From Amycolatopsis jejuensis (GTDB taxonomy: Bacteria > Actinomycetota > Actinomycetes > Mycobacteriales > Pseudonocardiaceae), in assembly GCF_000717335.1 (NCBI RefSeq), contig NZ_JNYZ01000007.1, positions 248,001 through 312,000 of the forward strand: a stretch of DNA of 64,000 nucleotides, given 5' to 3'. The position numbers and the translations under genes were made by a program. The notes beneath the pieces are model-generated. The model was not told the DNA's origin. It searched no databases and was given only the letters and a program-made list of their open reading frames with translations. This document shows positions 44,938-52,736 of this stretch, piece after piece. Position 1 is the first letter of the stretch; every line of letters begins with the position of its first letter.

Positions 44938-44999
44938 GGGCGTTCCTTCCCCTCAGCAGGTCCGCGCACAGCATGCCTGGTGCGGGCCGGTTCCGTCAC
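44934..44999 (-). CDS. 21-codon leader frame made by tandem duplication
   Basis: GTG at 44999 opens VTEPARTRHAVRGPAEGKERP and its TGA overlaps the GTG of the TPR gene. The first 15 bases of the frame (GTGACGGAACCGGCC) are identical to the start of the TPR gene, and its middle (HAVRGPAEGKE) resembles the end of lysG. It therefore arose from a roughly 60-bp tandem duplication spanning lysG's end and this start site. It could couple translation of the TPR gene or be a non-functional by-product. Confidence 0.4.
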   Translation of the reverse strand: MTEPARTRHAVRGPAEGKERP

Positions 45000-45045
45000 G
45001 GTGTTCCTCGCACCCCGGCGCTGGTCCGCGCACAGCATGCCCGCG

Positions 45046-45999
45046 TCACCGGCCTTCCTTCCCCTCCGCAGCCGCGCGCACAGCATGCCCGGCGCGGCCC
45101 GTTCGTGTCTGCCGTTTCGCCGGGTCCAACGCCCGCCCAGCCGCCTTCCGGACCGCCTCGGCCACCGCAGCCAGCGGCGGTGACTCGAGCTTCCACTGCT
45201 GCCAATACAACGCGACGTCCGCAGGCCGGTCCGGGGCGAGGTCAACCAGGTCACGGCCACGCAGCTGCAGCTCCGGCACCATGCCCCACGCCAGCCCGGC
45301 CGCCACGGCGTCCACAAAGGACACTGACGCTGGTACGTAATGCCGGACCGGGCTCGGCAGCCGACGTCGGGTCAGGCGGCGCAAGAAACGGTCCTGCAGG
45401 TCGTCTTTGCGGTCGAACAGCACAGCCGGCGCGGCGGGCAGGCGCTCGGCCAGCGAACCGCCGTCGAGCCAGCGCGCGGCGAACTCCGGGGACGCCACGG
45501 CGCGGTAGCGCATCGAGCCGAGGCGGGTCACCGTGCAGCCCTGCACCGGCTGCGGCGTTGCCGTGACCGCGGCCATCACGAGACCCTCGCGCAACAGCAC
45601 GGCGGTGTGATCCTGGTCGTCGCTGCGCAGGTCGAAGGAGATCGGCGGCTCGGCGGGTACGGCTTCGAGCGCGGACAGGAACCAGGTGGCCAGCGAGTCG
45701 GCGTTGACCGCGATGGGCAGCGTGGTCGCGCCGCCCGGCCCGCCCAGCGCGGCCCGGGTGTCGGCTTCGAGCCGGGTCAGCTGGCGGGCGAACCGCACGA
45801 GGACCTCGCCGGATTCGGTGAGCCGCACGGGTTTCGACCGCAGCACGAGCACCCGCCCGATCCGCTGTTCGAGCGCCTTCACGCGCTGGCTCACCGCGGG
45901 CGGCGTCACGTGCAGCACCGCCGCGGCCCGGTCGAACGACTGCTCGTCCACGACCGCGAGCAACGTGCGGACCTGGTCGAGCGGAAGGTCGGACATCAC
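45046..45999 (-). CDS. lysG: LysG/ArgP-type LysR regulator of lysE
   Basis: 317 aa. LysR helix-turn-helix at residues 8-60 (VRTLLAVVDEQSFDRAAAVLHVTPPAVSQRVKALEQRIG), then the ligand domain with AVNADSLATWFLSALE, matching ArgP/LysG. It senses lysine or arginine and activates the exporter gene transcribed in the opposite direction. TAAGAT lies 8 nt before the GTG, so the transcript is probably leaderless; the next codon is ATG, leaving the first residue uncertain by one. The 3' end reads RAGHAVRAAAEGKEGR and is duplicated downstream. Confidence 0.9.
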   Translation of the reverse strand: MMSDLPLDQVRTLLAVVDEQSFDRAAAVLHVTPPAVSQRVKALEQRIGRVLVLRSKPVRLTESGEVLVRFARQLTRLEADTRAALGGPGGATTLPIAVNADSLATWFLSALEAVPAEPPISFDLRSDDQDHTAVLLREGLVMAAVTATPQPVQGCTVTRLGSMRYRAVASPEFAARWLDGGSLAERLPAAPAVLFDRKDDLQDRFLRRLTRRRLPSPVRHYVPASVSFVDAVAAGLAWGMVPELQLRGRDLVDLAPDRPADVALYWQQWKLESPPLAAVAEAVRKAAGRALDPAKRQTRTGRAGHAVRAAAEGKEGR

Positions 46000-46066
46000 A
46001 GTTGCTTATCTTAGATCAGAATCTTTACCTGGAGTTAAGTACCGCCGCAGCCGTAGCGTCGGGATC
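46000..46066. promoter_or_regulatory. Divergent lysG-lysE control region
   Basis: 67 bp with TAAGAT (minus strand) for lysG and TAGCGT (plus strand, 7 nt before the GTG) for lysE. AT-rich ATCTAAGAT/TTGCTTATCTTAGATC sequence in between is a candidate LysR box. Its position suits activation of lysE and repression of lysG. Confidence 0.55.
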
Positions 46067-46672
46067 GTGTTCGCTCCGCTGACCGCCGGATTCGGCACCG
46101 GCCTGTCCCTCATCGTCGCCATCGGCGCGCAGAACGCGTTCGTCCTCCGGCAAGGGCTGCGCGGCGGCGTCGTGCTGCCGGTGATCCTCGTGTGCACGCT
46201 GTCCGACGCGGTCCTCATCGCGGCGGGGGTGAGCGGGATCGGCGTGGTGCTGCACAACTGGCCGTCGGCGATCGGGGTGATCCGGATCGTCGGCGGGATC
46301 TTCCTGGTGGCATACGGGATTCTCGCCGCATACCGGGTATTCCGCCCAGCCGCACTCACAGTCTCGCCGGACGCCCTGACGTCTCGTCGCCGCACCCTGC
46401 TCACCTGCCTCGCGCTCACCTGGCTCAACCCGCACGTATATCTCGACACCGTGCTGCTGGTCGGTTCCGTCGCGGCCGGACACGGCGACGGACGCTGGCT
46501 GTTCGGCATCGGCGCAATCGTCGCGAGCGCGGTCTGGTTCAGCGCGCTCGGCCTTGGTGCGCGCCGGCTTTCCGGGGTCTTCGCGCGACCGGCCGCTTGG
46601 CGCGCACTGGACGCGCTGATCGCGGTGACGATGGCCGCGCTGGGGATCGCGCTCCTGCTCGAACGGGGATGA
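46067..46672 (+). CDS. lysE: LysE/ArgO-type basic amino acid exporter
   Basis: 201 aa from GTG at 46067. Six membrane segments and the LysE signature GFGTGLSLIVAIGAQNAFVLRQGLRG at the N-terminus, LTWLNPHVYLDTVLLVGS in the middle. It exports lysine and arginine when they accumulate, for example from peptides. Divergent from lysG, the classical arrangement from Corynebacterium. Confidence 0.92.
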   Translation: MFAPLTAGFGTGLSLIVAIGAQNAFVLRQGLRGGVVLPVILVCTLSDAVLIAAGVSGIGVVLHNWPSAIGVIRIVGGIFLVAYGILAAYRVFRPAALTVSPDALTSRRRTLLTCLALTWLNPHVYLDTVLLVGSVAAGHGDGRWLFGIGAIVASAVWFSALGLGARRLSGVFARPAAWRALDALIAVTMAALGIALLLERG

Positions 46673-46893
46673 ACCGGGAGGCTCCCGGTGAATGGTCGCT
46701 CAGCCGTTGCGCGGTCCGGCCGACACGCCGCGCGGAAAATTGATCGGCCTCCGGAGAACCTTTTCGCGGATCTCGGCGTCTGGGTAAGTGCGACCGCATC
46801 AGCGATCGTGACCGCACCGCCCGGAAGGCCGCCCGATGACACACCCCCGCCCGCGCCGCACATTCCTGCCCGGACCGGCCTAACGTGGGTACC

Positions 46894-49014
46894 GTGGCTC
46901 GTCGCAAGGGGATCGCCCCGTTCCTGGGTTTGTGTGTGCTGGCCGGAATACTCGTCGCCGGAACGCTGGCGCCGGCGGCGATCGGTGCCGGGGTGCTGTC
47001 CAACCGGATCAGCACTTCGGTGGACGCGATCTCGGCCGATCTCGTGCGCGCGGAACCGCCGCTCGTCACCACGGTGACGGACCGGAACGGCGGGACGATC
47101 GCGACTTTGTACGCACAGGACCGGATTCCGGTCACCCCGGCGCAGATCGCCGCCACGATGAAGGCCGCGATCGTCGACATCGAAGACCGGCGGTTCTACT
47201 CCGAAGGCGGCGTCGATCCGCAGGGCATGCTGCGGGCGGCCGTGCACGACAGCTCGGGCGGGAACCTGCAGGGCGCGTCCACGATCACGCAGCAATATGT
47301 CAAGAATTACCTGGTGAACGTCGTCGACCGCAACGACAAGACGGCACAGCAACGGGATCAGGAGGATTCGCTGGCCCGCAAGCTGCGCGAGGCGAAGATG
47401 GCGGTGCAGCTGAACCAGACGGTGCCGAAGGACGAAATCCTCGCGGATTACCTGAACGTGGTGGAATTCAGCGGCACGGTGTACGGCGTCGGCGCCGCCG
47501 CGCAAGCGTATTTCGGGACGACAGCGGACAAATTGACCGTACCGCAGGCCGCGTTGCTGGCCGGAATGGTGAACAACCCCAACGTCTACAACCCGTACAC
47601 GCATCCGGACAAGGCGCTCCAACGGCGCAATCTGGTGATCGACGCGATGGTGTCCGCCCGCTCGATCCCGGCTTCCTACGCAACCACCGCGAAAGCGACG
47701 CCCCTCGGCGTCACCGGCACCCGCCCGCAAGCGCCGCCGAGCACGTGCATGGGCGCGGCACCGGACGCCGGATTCTTCTGCGCGTACGCGGTGCATTACC
47801 TCGAACAGTCCGGCCTCACCGCAGACCAGATCGACACCGGCGGGTACACGGTGAAGACGACGCTCGACCCACGCGTGAGCCAGGTGACGAAGGACGCGGT
47901 CGACGCGAACGTCCCGACCACACAGGACGGGGTCGCCAACACCTTCGCGGTGATCCAGCCGGGCAGCGACGGGCACCAGGTCCTCGCAATGGTGTCGAAC
48001 CGCAACTACGGCACCGATCCGGCACAGGGCGAAACGTCCTCGAACATCGTGGCGGACGCGAGCAACAAGTTCGGCGCAGGCTCGTCGTTCAAGATCTTCA
48101 CCTCGGCGGCCGCGATGGTCACCGGCAAGGCAGGGCTGAACACACCCCTGCCGAACCCGTTCAGCACCTGCTTCACCCCGCCGAACGCGAACCAGTACAC
48201 GCATTGCTACCCGGTGAGCAACGACGGCGCGGGCTACCCCGACCCGATCTCGCTGGCGAGCGGGCTGGCAACGTCGCCGAACGTCGCTTTCGTGGGCCTC
48301 GAATCGCAAGTAGGCATGCCGGCGGTCCTGGACATGGCCCGGAAACTGGGCCTGCGCACCACAATGGCAACCAACGACGCAGGCACCAGACCGATCACCG
48401 ACCCGGCCGATCCGCGGTCGAAAAACCCGCAGTACAACGAGCCGCAGTCGCAGTATTTCCAGAACCTGCTGTCGTTCACCCTTGGCAACAGCCCGGTGAG
48501 CCCACTGGAAATGGCGAACGTGACGGCAACCCTGATGAGCGGCGGCACCTGGTGCCCGCCGACCCCGATCCTGTCGGTGACCGACCGCCACGGAAACCCG
48601 GTAGCGTTGCACCAGCAGGCGTGCGAACAGGTAATCCCACCGGGCGTCGCGAACACCCTGGAAGCAGGCCTGAGCCAAGACACCACCACCGGCACCTCGG
48701 CGACCGCCGCCCACGCCGCCGGCTGGACCCACCCGGACATCGGCAAGACGGGCACCACACAGGAAAGCGAATCAGTGGCATTCGTCGGCGGAGTCGACCA
48801 CTACGCCGTCTCGTCCATGGTCTTCGCCGACGGCCCCCACCCGGAGGAAATCTGCCCAGGCACCCCAGTCCACCTGGGCACCTGCGGCCACGGCGCATTC
48901 GGCGGCACAGTCGCCGCACCGCCGTACTTCCACGCAATGACGAGTTTACTGGCCGACCAGCCGGACGTCCCGATCCCACCACCGGATCCGCAATACCTGG
49001 ACGCCCACCCCTGA
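46894..49014 (+). CDS. Class A penicillin-binding protein (GT51 + transpeptidase)
   Basis: 706 aa from GTG at 46894, seven bases after TAACGT. TM anchor about residues 8-32. GT51 domain: VDIEDRRFYSEGGVDPQGMLRA (catalytic Glu), GASTITQQYVKN. Transpeptidase domain: GAGSSFKIFT (SxxK), SPN in LATSPNVAF (SxN) and GKTGTT (KTG). Polymerises and cross-links peptidoglycan outside the membrane. Six or more Cys occur in the transpeptidase half (CMG, FFCAY, STCF, THCYP, WCPP, CEQ), more than usual, so disulphides are plausible. A GTG at 46885 is an alternative start. Confidence 0.92.
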   Translation: MARRKGIAPFLGLCVLAGILVAGTLAPAAIGAGVLSNRISTSVDAISADLVRAEPPLVTTVTDRNGGTIATLYAQDRIPVTPAQIAATMKAAIVDIEDRRFYSEGGVDPQGMLRAAVHDSSGGNLQGASTITQQYVKNYLVNVVDRNDKTAQQRDQEDSLARKLREAKMAVQLNQTVPKDEILADYLNVVEFSGTVYGVGAAAQAYFGTTADKLTVPQAALLAGMVNNPNVYNPYTHPDKALQRRNLVIDAMVSARSIPASYATTAKATPLGVTGTRPQAPPSTCMGAAPDAGFFCAYAVHYLEQSGLTADQIDTGGYTVKTTLDPRVSQVTKDAVDANVPTTQDGVANTFAVIQPGSDGHQVLAMVSNRNYGTDPAQGETSSNIVADASNKFGAGSSFKIFTSAAAMVTGKAGLNTPLPNPFSTCFTPPNANQYTHCYPVSNDGAGYPDPISLASGLATSPNVAFVGLESQVGMPAVLDMARKLGLRTTMATNDAGTRPITDPADPRSKNPQYNEPQSQYFQNLLSFTLGNSPVSPLEMANVTATLMSGGTWCPPTPILSVTDRHGNPVALHQQACEQVIPPGVANTLEAGLSQDTTTGTSATAAHAAGWTHPDIGKTGTTQESESVAFVGGVDHYAVSSMVFADGPHPEEICPGTPVHLGTCGHGAFGGTVAAPPYFHAMTSLLADQPDVPIPPPDPQYLDAHP

Positions 49015-49151
49015 CCCCGCTCCCGGCTCGGCTGCACGCGACCGCCCCGGCCCGACACCCCGCCCAGACAAGGAGGACCACCCCGGACGCGGCTTCCCGG
49101 GCCACCAGACCGCCGACACGCAAGCCACCAGACGGCGCAGCCCGCTACGCA

Positions 49152-49223
49152 GCGCAAGCTGCTCCGGCGGCGCAGGCCGCTCCGGCGGCGCAGGCCGCTC
49201 CGGCAGCGCAAGCCGCCCTGGCG
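49152..49223. repeat. Four 18-bp tandem units after the penicillin-binding protein gene
   Basis: Four near-identical units (GCGCAGGCCGCTCCGGCG consensus) in the gene-free stretch 49015-49839. No frame through them is supported by start or codon pattern. Confidence 0.75.
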
Positions 49224-49321
49224 GCAGGCCGCCCAACCGCCGGGCAGCACAGGCAACTGACCCACTGAACCACTCCGCCCACAAACCCGCGGCCGCCCAC
49301 CCACCGCCCCGCCCACATTCC

Positions 49322-49368
49322 GTGAAGGGAACCATCACGGAATCTGATTCCCTCATGGTTCCCTTCAC
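49322..49368. repeat. 47-bp palindromic element, inverted copy of 33567-33613
   Basis: 14-bp arms (GTGAAGGGAACCAT / ATGGTTCCCTTCAC) with a 19-nt centre that is the exact reverse complement of that in the first copy. A shortened derivative, GTGAAGG-TTC-CCTTCAC, follows at 49384-49400. Probably a terminator for the upstream gene; a scattered family in this genome. Confidence 0.8.
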
Positions 49369-49490
49369 AGCCCCCCACATTCCGTGAAGGTTCCCTTCAC
49401 AGCTTCCCCCACCACCCAAGCCGCACGCGCGAACCCAACTCAAGCCGGGCAGCCAGCCCCCGCCCTGCGCCCCGATACGAAGCCGAAAAC

Positions 49491-49549
49491 ACGGGCGGCG
49501 GTGGGTTGTCAAGGCATCTTTCCCGCCTTGACAACCCACCGCCGCCCGT
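49491..49549. repeat. Inverted repeat with 25-bp perfect arms
   Basis: 49491-49515 and 49525-49549 are perfect reverse complements around the 9-nt loop ATCTTTCCC. The inner TCAAGGC / GCCTTGA resembles the degenerate element at 13672. The rest of 49369-49839 holds no supported gene; an AT-richer stretch begins at about 49765. Confidence 0.8.
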
Positions 49550-49793
49550 AGTCACAATCCGGCTTCGGGGTGCTCCCACCGCCACGTCATCCCGCACCCA
49601 GACCCCAACCGCCGCCAATGCGCGGAACAGACCAAGCCGCACGGAATGAGACCGCACAACCAGCCCGGCGCGCCCCAAGCCCCCGCCCCACAGACCGCCC
49701 ACAGACCGCCTCACGAACCGCCCACGAACCGCTGCTCTCCGTACTCCCCCAAACCCCCTCCGCAACCATCCGATGTTGCGTCTTCCTGACGGT

Positions 49794-49807
49794 CGTAAAA
49801 CGTATTA
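49794..49807. promoter_or_regulatory. Near-palindrome upstream of the aryl-CoA ligase gene
   Basis: GTAAAACGTATTAC is symmetric at 12 of 14 bases, lies 32 bp before the ATG and is AT-rich in a GC-rich genome. A possible operator or part of the promoter; the cognate regulator is not in the window. Confidence 0.3.
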
Positions 49808-49839
49808 CAGTAGCTTCCGCGTGATAACCGAAGCCTGAA

Positions 49840-51477
49840 ATGGGGTCAGTGGTGGTGCAGCTCCAGCCGAGTGCGCATGTGGACACGTTCTGCCGGGATC
49901 ACCTCCCGCCGTTCGAGCAGTGGCCTCGACTCACCTTCGACCTGCCCGAACTCCACTACCCGGACCGGCTCAACGCCGCCACCCGACTGCTCGACGACAC
50001 CGTCGCGCGCTGGGGCGCGGACCGGCCCGCCGTGCTTTCGCCCACCAGCTCCTGGACGTACGGCGAGCTCCAGACCCGCGCGAACCAGATCGCGCACGAG
50101 CTCACCGCGCTCGGCGTCGTACCGGGGAACCGCGTCTTGCTGCGCGGGCCCAACACGCCGTGGCTCGCCGCGTGCTGGCTCGGCGTGTTGAAGGCCGGGG
50201 CGGTCGCCGTCGCCACCATGCCGATGTTGCGGGCGCACGAGCTGGCCAAGATCGTCGACGCCAGCTCGCCCGTGGTGGCGTTGTGCGATCACCGCTTCCC
50301 CGACGAGCTGCGGACTTTCGACCTGCCCATCGTCACCTACGGCGGCGACAGCGCCGACGACCTCGCGGCCCGCTGCGCCACCCGGCCCGAAACGTTCGAG
50401 GACGTCGACACCGCTGCCGACGACGTCGCGATCCTCGCGTTCACCTCCGGCACCACCGGCCGTCCCAAGGCCACCATGCATTTCCACCGCGACCTGCTCG
50501 CGATCGCCGACACCTTCTCCCGGCACATCGTGCAGCCCCGCGAGACCGACCTCTTCTGCGGCACTCCGCCGCTCGCGTTCACCTTCGGCCTTGGCGGTCT
50601 GCTGGTGTTCCCGTTGCGCGCCGGAGCCGCGACGTTGCTCGTCGAACGCGCCACCCCGGCCGAGCTCGCCGACCTCGCCGCCGAGCACCACGTCACCGTC
50701 CTCTTCACCGCGCCCACTGCGTACCGGGCGATCCTGGCGTCGGACAAGCGGGCGCAGCTGGCGAAGCTGCGCCGCGCGGTCTCGGCCGGTGAAGCGCTGC
50801 CCGAGGCCGTAGCGCTCGATTTCCACGAGGCCACCGGCAACTGGCTCATCGACGGCATCGGCAGCACCGAAATGCTGCACGTGTTCATCTCCGCCGCCGA
50901 CGACGACACCCGCCCAGGCGCCACCGGCCGCGCCGTGCCGGGGTACCGCGCGCAGGTCGTCGACGACAACGGCGACCCGGTCCCCGACGGCACCCCCGGC
51001 CGCCTCGCCGTGCAGGGCCCCACCGGATGCCGCTACCTCGCCGACGACCGGCAGACCGTCTTCGTCGAGAACGGCTGGAACCTCACCGGCGACACCTACG
51101 TCCGCGACTCCGACGGCTACTTCCACTACCGCGCCCGCAGCGACGACATGATCGTGTCGTCCGGCTACAACATCGCCGGTCCCGAGGTGGAGGAAGTGCT
51201 GCTGCGCCATCCGGACGTGGTGGAGTGCGCCGTCGTCGCGGCCCCGGACGACGCACGCGGTTCGATCGTCGCGGCGTACGTCGTGCTCAACGAGGGCGTC
51301 GAGGGCAACGACGCGAAGGTCAAGGAACTTCAGGACTTCGCGAAAAACCTTGCTGCGCCGTACAAGTACCCGCGGCGGGTGGAGTTCGTCAAGGACCTGC
51401 CGCGCAACCCGAGCGGGAAACTGCAGCGGTACCTCCTCCGCCACCGCGCAGCCGGGGAAACCGCGCCGGTGAGCTGA
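49840..51477 (+). CDS. Benzoate/2-aminobenzoate-CoA ligase-like enzyme
   Basis: 545 aa. ANL ligase with LAFTSGTTGRPKATMHFHRDLL (P-loop), IDGIGSTEMLHVFIS, WNLTGDTYVRDSDGYFHYRARSDDMIVSSGYNIAGPEVE and LPRNPSGKLQRY with the catalytic Lys. HFHRDLLAIADTF and GIGSTEMLHVF are typical of benzoate/anthranilate-CoA ligases, which make aryl-CoA from aromatic acid, ATP and CoA. No other aromatic catabolism genes lie nearby, so the pathway cannot be named. ATG at 49840; in-frame GTGs at 49849-49855 are alternatives. Confidence 0.87.
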   Translation: MGSVVVQLQPSAHVDTFCRDHLPPFEQWPRLTFDLPELHYPDRLNAATRLLDDTVARWGADRPAVLSPTSSWTYGELQTRANQIAHELTALGVVPGNRVLLRGPNTPWLAACWLGVLKAGAVAVATMPMLRAHELAKIVDASSPVVALCDHRFPDELRTFDLPIVTYGGDSADDLAARCATRPETFEDVDTAADDVAILAFTSGTTGRPKATMHFHRDLLAIADTFSRHIVQPRETDLFCGTPPLAFTFGLGGLLVFPLRAGAATLLVERATPAELADLAAEHHVTVLFTAPTAYRAILASDKRAQLAKLRRAVSAGEALPEAVALDFHEATGNWLIDGIGSTEMLHVFISAADDDTRPGATGRAVPGYRAQVVDDNGDPVPDGTPGRLAVQGPTGCRYLADDRQTVFVENGWNLTGDTYVRDSDGYFHYRARSDDMIVSSGYNIAGPEVEEVLLRHPDVVECAVVAAPDDARGSIVAAYVVLNEGVEGNDAKVKELQDFAKNLAAPYKYPRRVEFVKDLPRNPSGKLQRYLLRHRAAGETAPVS

Positions 51478-51508
51478 GCCGTCACGGCGCCGAGCCAGAA
51501 CCGAACCG

Positions 51509-51922
51509 TCACGGCTCCAGGTGCCAGCCCAGCGTGACCACCGTGCCGTCCACGCCGGTGCGCACGTCCGCCTCGTCGGCCGTCGCCTGCAGCAGCAGCA
51601 AACCGCGGCCGCGCAAGGACACCGGGTCGTCGGCGCCGTCCGGCGGGTGCCAGCGGCCGTGGTCGGTGATCACGACCTGCACGGAGCCGGGATGGCACAC
51701 CGCATCGAGGTCGACCAGCCCGCTCTCCTCGCCCGGGTACGCGTGGTCGGCCACGTTCGCGAGGGCCTCGTACCCGGCGAGCACGATGTCGTGCGCCCGG
51801 TCTTCGGGGATGCCGGACGCCAGCGCCCAAGCCAGCAGCCGGTGCCGCAACGCGCGCAGCGCACCCGGCTCCGCGACGATGCCGTGGCAGCTGAGACCGC
51901 GGGTGCCCGCCTGCACGTCCAC
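51509..51922 (-). CDS. RsbW-like HATPase (anti-sigma-type kinase)
   Basis: 137 aa from GTG at 51922, directly behind the STAS stop (TGAGCGTG). Single HATPase_c domain: ALRHRLLAWALASGIPEDRAHDIVLAGYEALANVADHAY (N-box with Glu and Asn), VVITDHGRWH (G1-like DHG) and LRGRGLLLLQATAD (G2). It would bind ATP, phosphorylate the STAS partner and possibly hold a sigma factor. No sigma factor gene is adjacent. Confidence 0.82.
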   Translation of the reverse strand: MDVQAGTRGLSCHGIVAEPGALRALRHRLLAWALASGIPEDRAHDIVLAGYEALANVADHAYPGEESGLVDLDAVCHPGSVQVVITDHGRWHPPDGADDPVSLRGRGLLLLQATADEADVRTGVDGTVVTLGWHLEP

Positions 51923-51924
51923 GC

Positions 51925-52362
51925 TCAGCCGCCCGACCCGGCGACCCCGGCCAAAGCCTGGTCGACCGACGTGAACAGGCCGATCCACTCGTCGAGCCCG
52001 GTGCTGGTGAACGGCCGCGAAGTAACCGCCGACGTACTCACGACGCGCAGCGCGCCCTCGTCGAGCCTGCGGTGCGCCCCGGCGAGCACCTGCAGCCCGG
52101 ACGAACTCAGGAAATCGACCCCGCGCAGGTCGACGACCAGCACGCCGGGTTCACGTTCCAGCACCCCGCCGACGACCTCGCCCAGTTCGGGCGCAGTGAC
52201 CAGATCGATCTCCCCGCCCACGGTCACCACCGCGGCCGGACCACGCCATCGCACGGAGACCTCGAGGTCGCCGGTGTCGTCTCCCGAAACAGCCACGATT
52301 GCCGATCGTGCCGGATCGGCGGCCCGCCCGCCAGGGCCCACCCGGTGAACCACCCGGGCCAT
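51925..52362 (-). CDS. STAS-domain anti-sigma factor antagonist
   Basis: 145 aa. STAS core at residues about 40-135: AAVVTVGGEIDLVTAPELGEVV and LVVDLRGVDFLSSSGLQVLAGAH, in which the serines of SSSG are where RsbV-type proteins are phosphorylated. The N-terminal 35 residues are extra and basic. ATG at 52362 with AGGA upstream; the next gene follows at once, so it forms a partner-switch pair with the HATPase. Confidence 0.85.
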   Translation of the reverse strand: MARVVHRVGPGGRAADPARSAIVAVSGDDTGDLEVSVRWRGPAAVVTVGGEIDLVTAPELGEVVGGVLEREPGVLVVDLRGVDFLSSSGLQVLAGAHRRLDEGALRVVSTSAVTSRPFTSTGLDEWIGLFTSVDQALAGVAGSGG

Positions 52363-52504
52363 CGTCCTGGAACCCGCAGTCGATCCCCGGCCAGCTGCCA
52401 GGTGCGCCCGAGGCCGTCCGGATCGGGCCCGAACTGCAAGACCAACCGCGCCCGGGCCCGCCGGTGAAACGATCGGGATCTGGCGCCGCCCAACCCCGCT
52501 GAGC

Positions 52505-52736
52505 TCAGCGGCGAAACGCGCCCCATCCCGCGAACCAGACCGCCTCAGCCGCCACCCGGCTCGGCAACGAAACGCCGCGCGCGCCCGGGCAGAATCCGGA
52601 TCGGGCCTGAACTGCAGGAGCGACCGCGCCCAGGCCGGCAAACCGATCCACCTCCGCCGCCACCCAGCCCGGCACCGGAACAACCCTCAACCCACCAACC
52701 GGACACCATTCTCCCAACCCGGCACCGGAACACCCC
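52505..52736 (-). repeat. Decaying copies of the 3' end of the glutamate-synthase-like gene
   Basis: On the minus strand, just past the stop of the gene at 52737, the sequence PLPGWAEDWAAADADRFAG is echoed first as PVPGWVAAEVDRFAG (about 52640-52690) and again as PSRVAAEAVWFAG (about 52525-52565). The nucleotide runs GGTTCCGGTGCCGGG and GATCGGTTTGCCGG recur. A stretch GATCGGGCC...GAACTGCA recurs at about 52421 and 52600. So 52363-52736 is gene-free and made of tandem copies in decay. Confidence 0.6.

Noticed and set aside
41590..45183. A 1197-codon open frame on the plus strand opposite the TPR gene
   Set aside because: It mirrors the TPR gene's codon bias; long antisense frames are expected in very GC-rich DNA. 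No recognisable domain, while the minus frame shows clear TPRs.
49152..49223. Possible CRISPR or coding repeat
   Set aside because: 18-bp units directly joined without spacers and without a supported frame; it is a simple tandem repeat.
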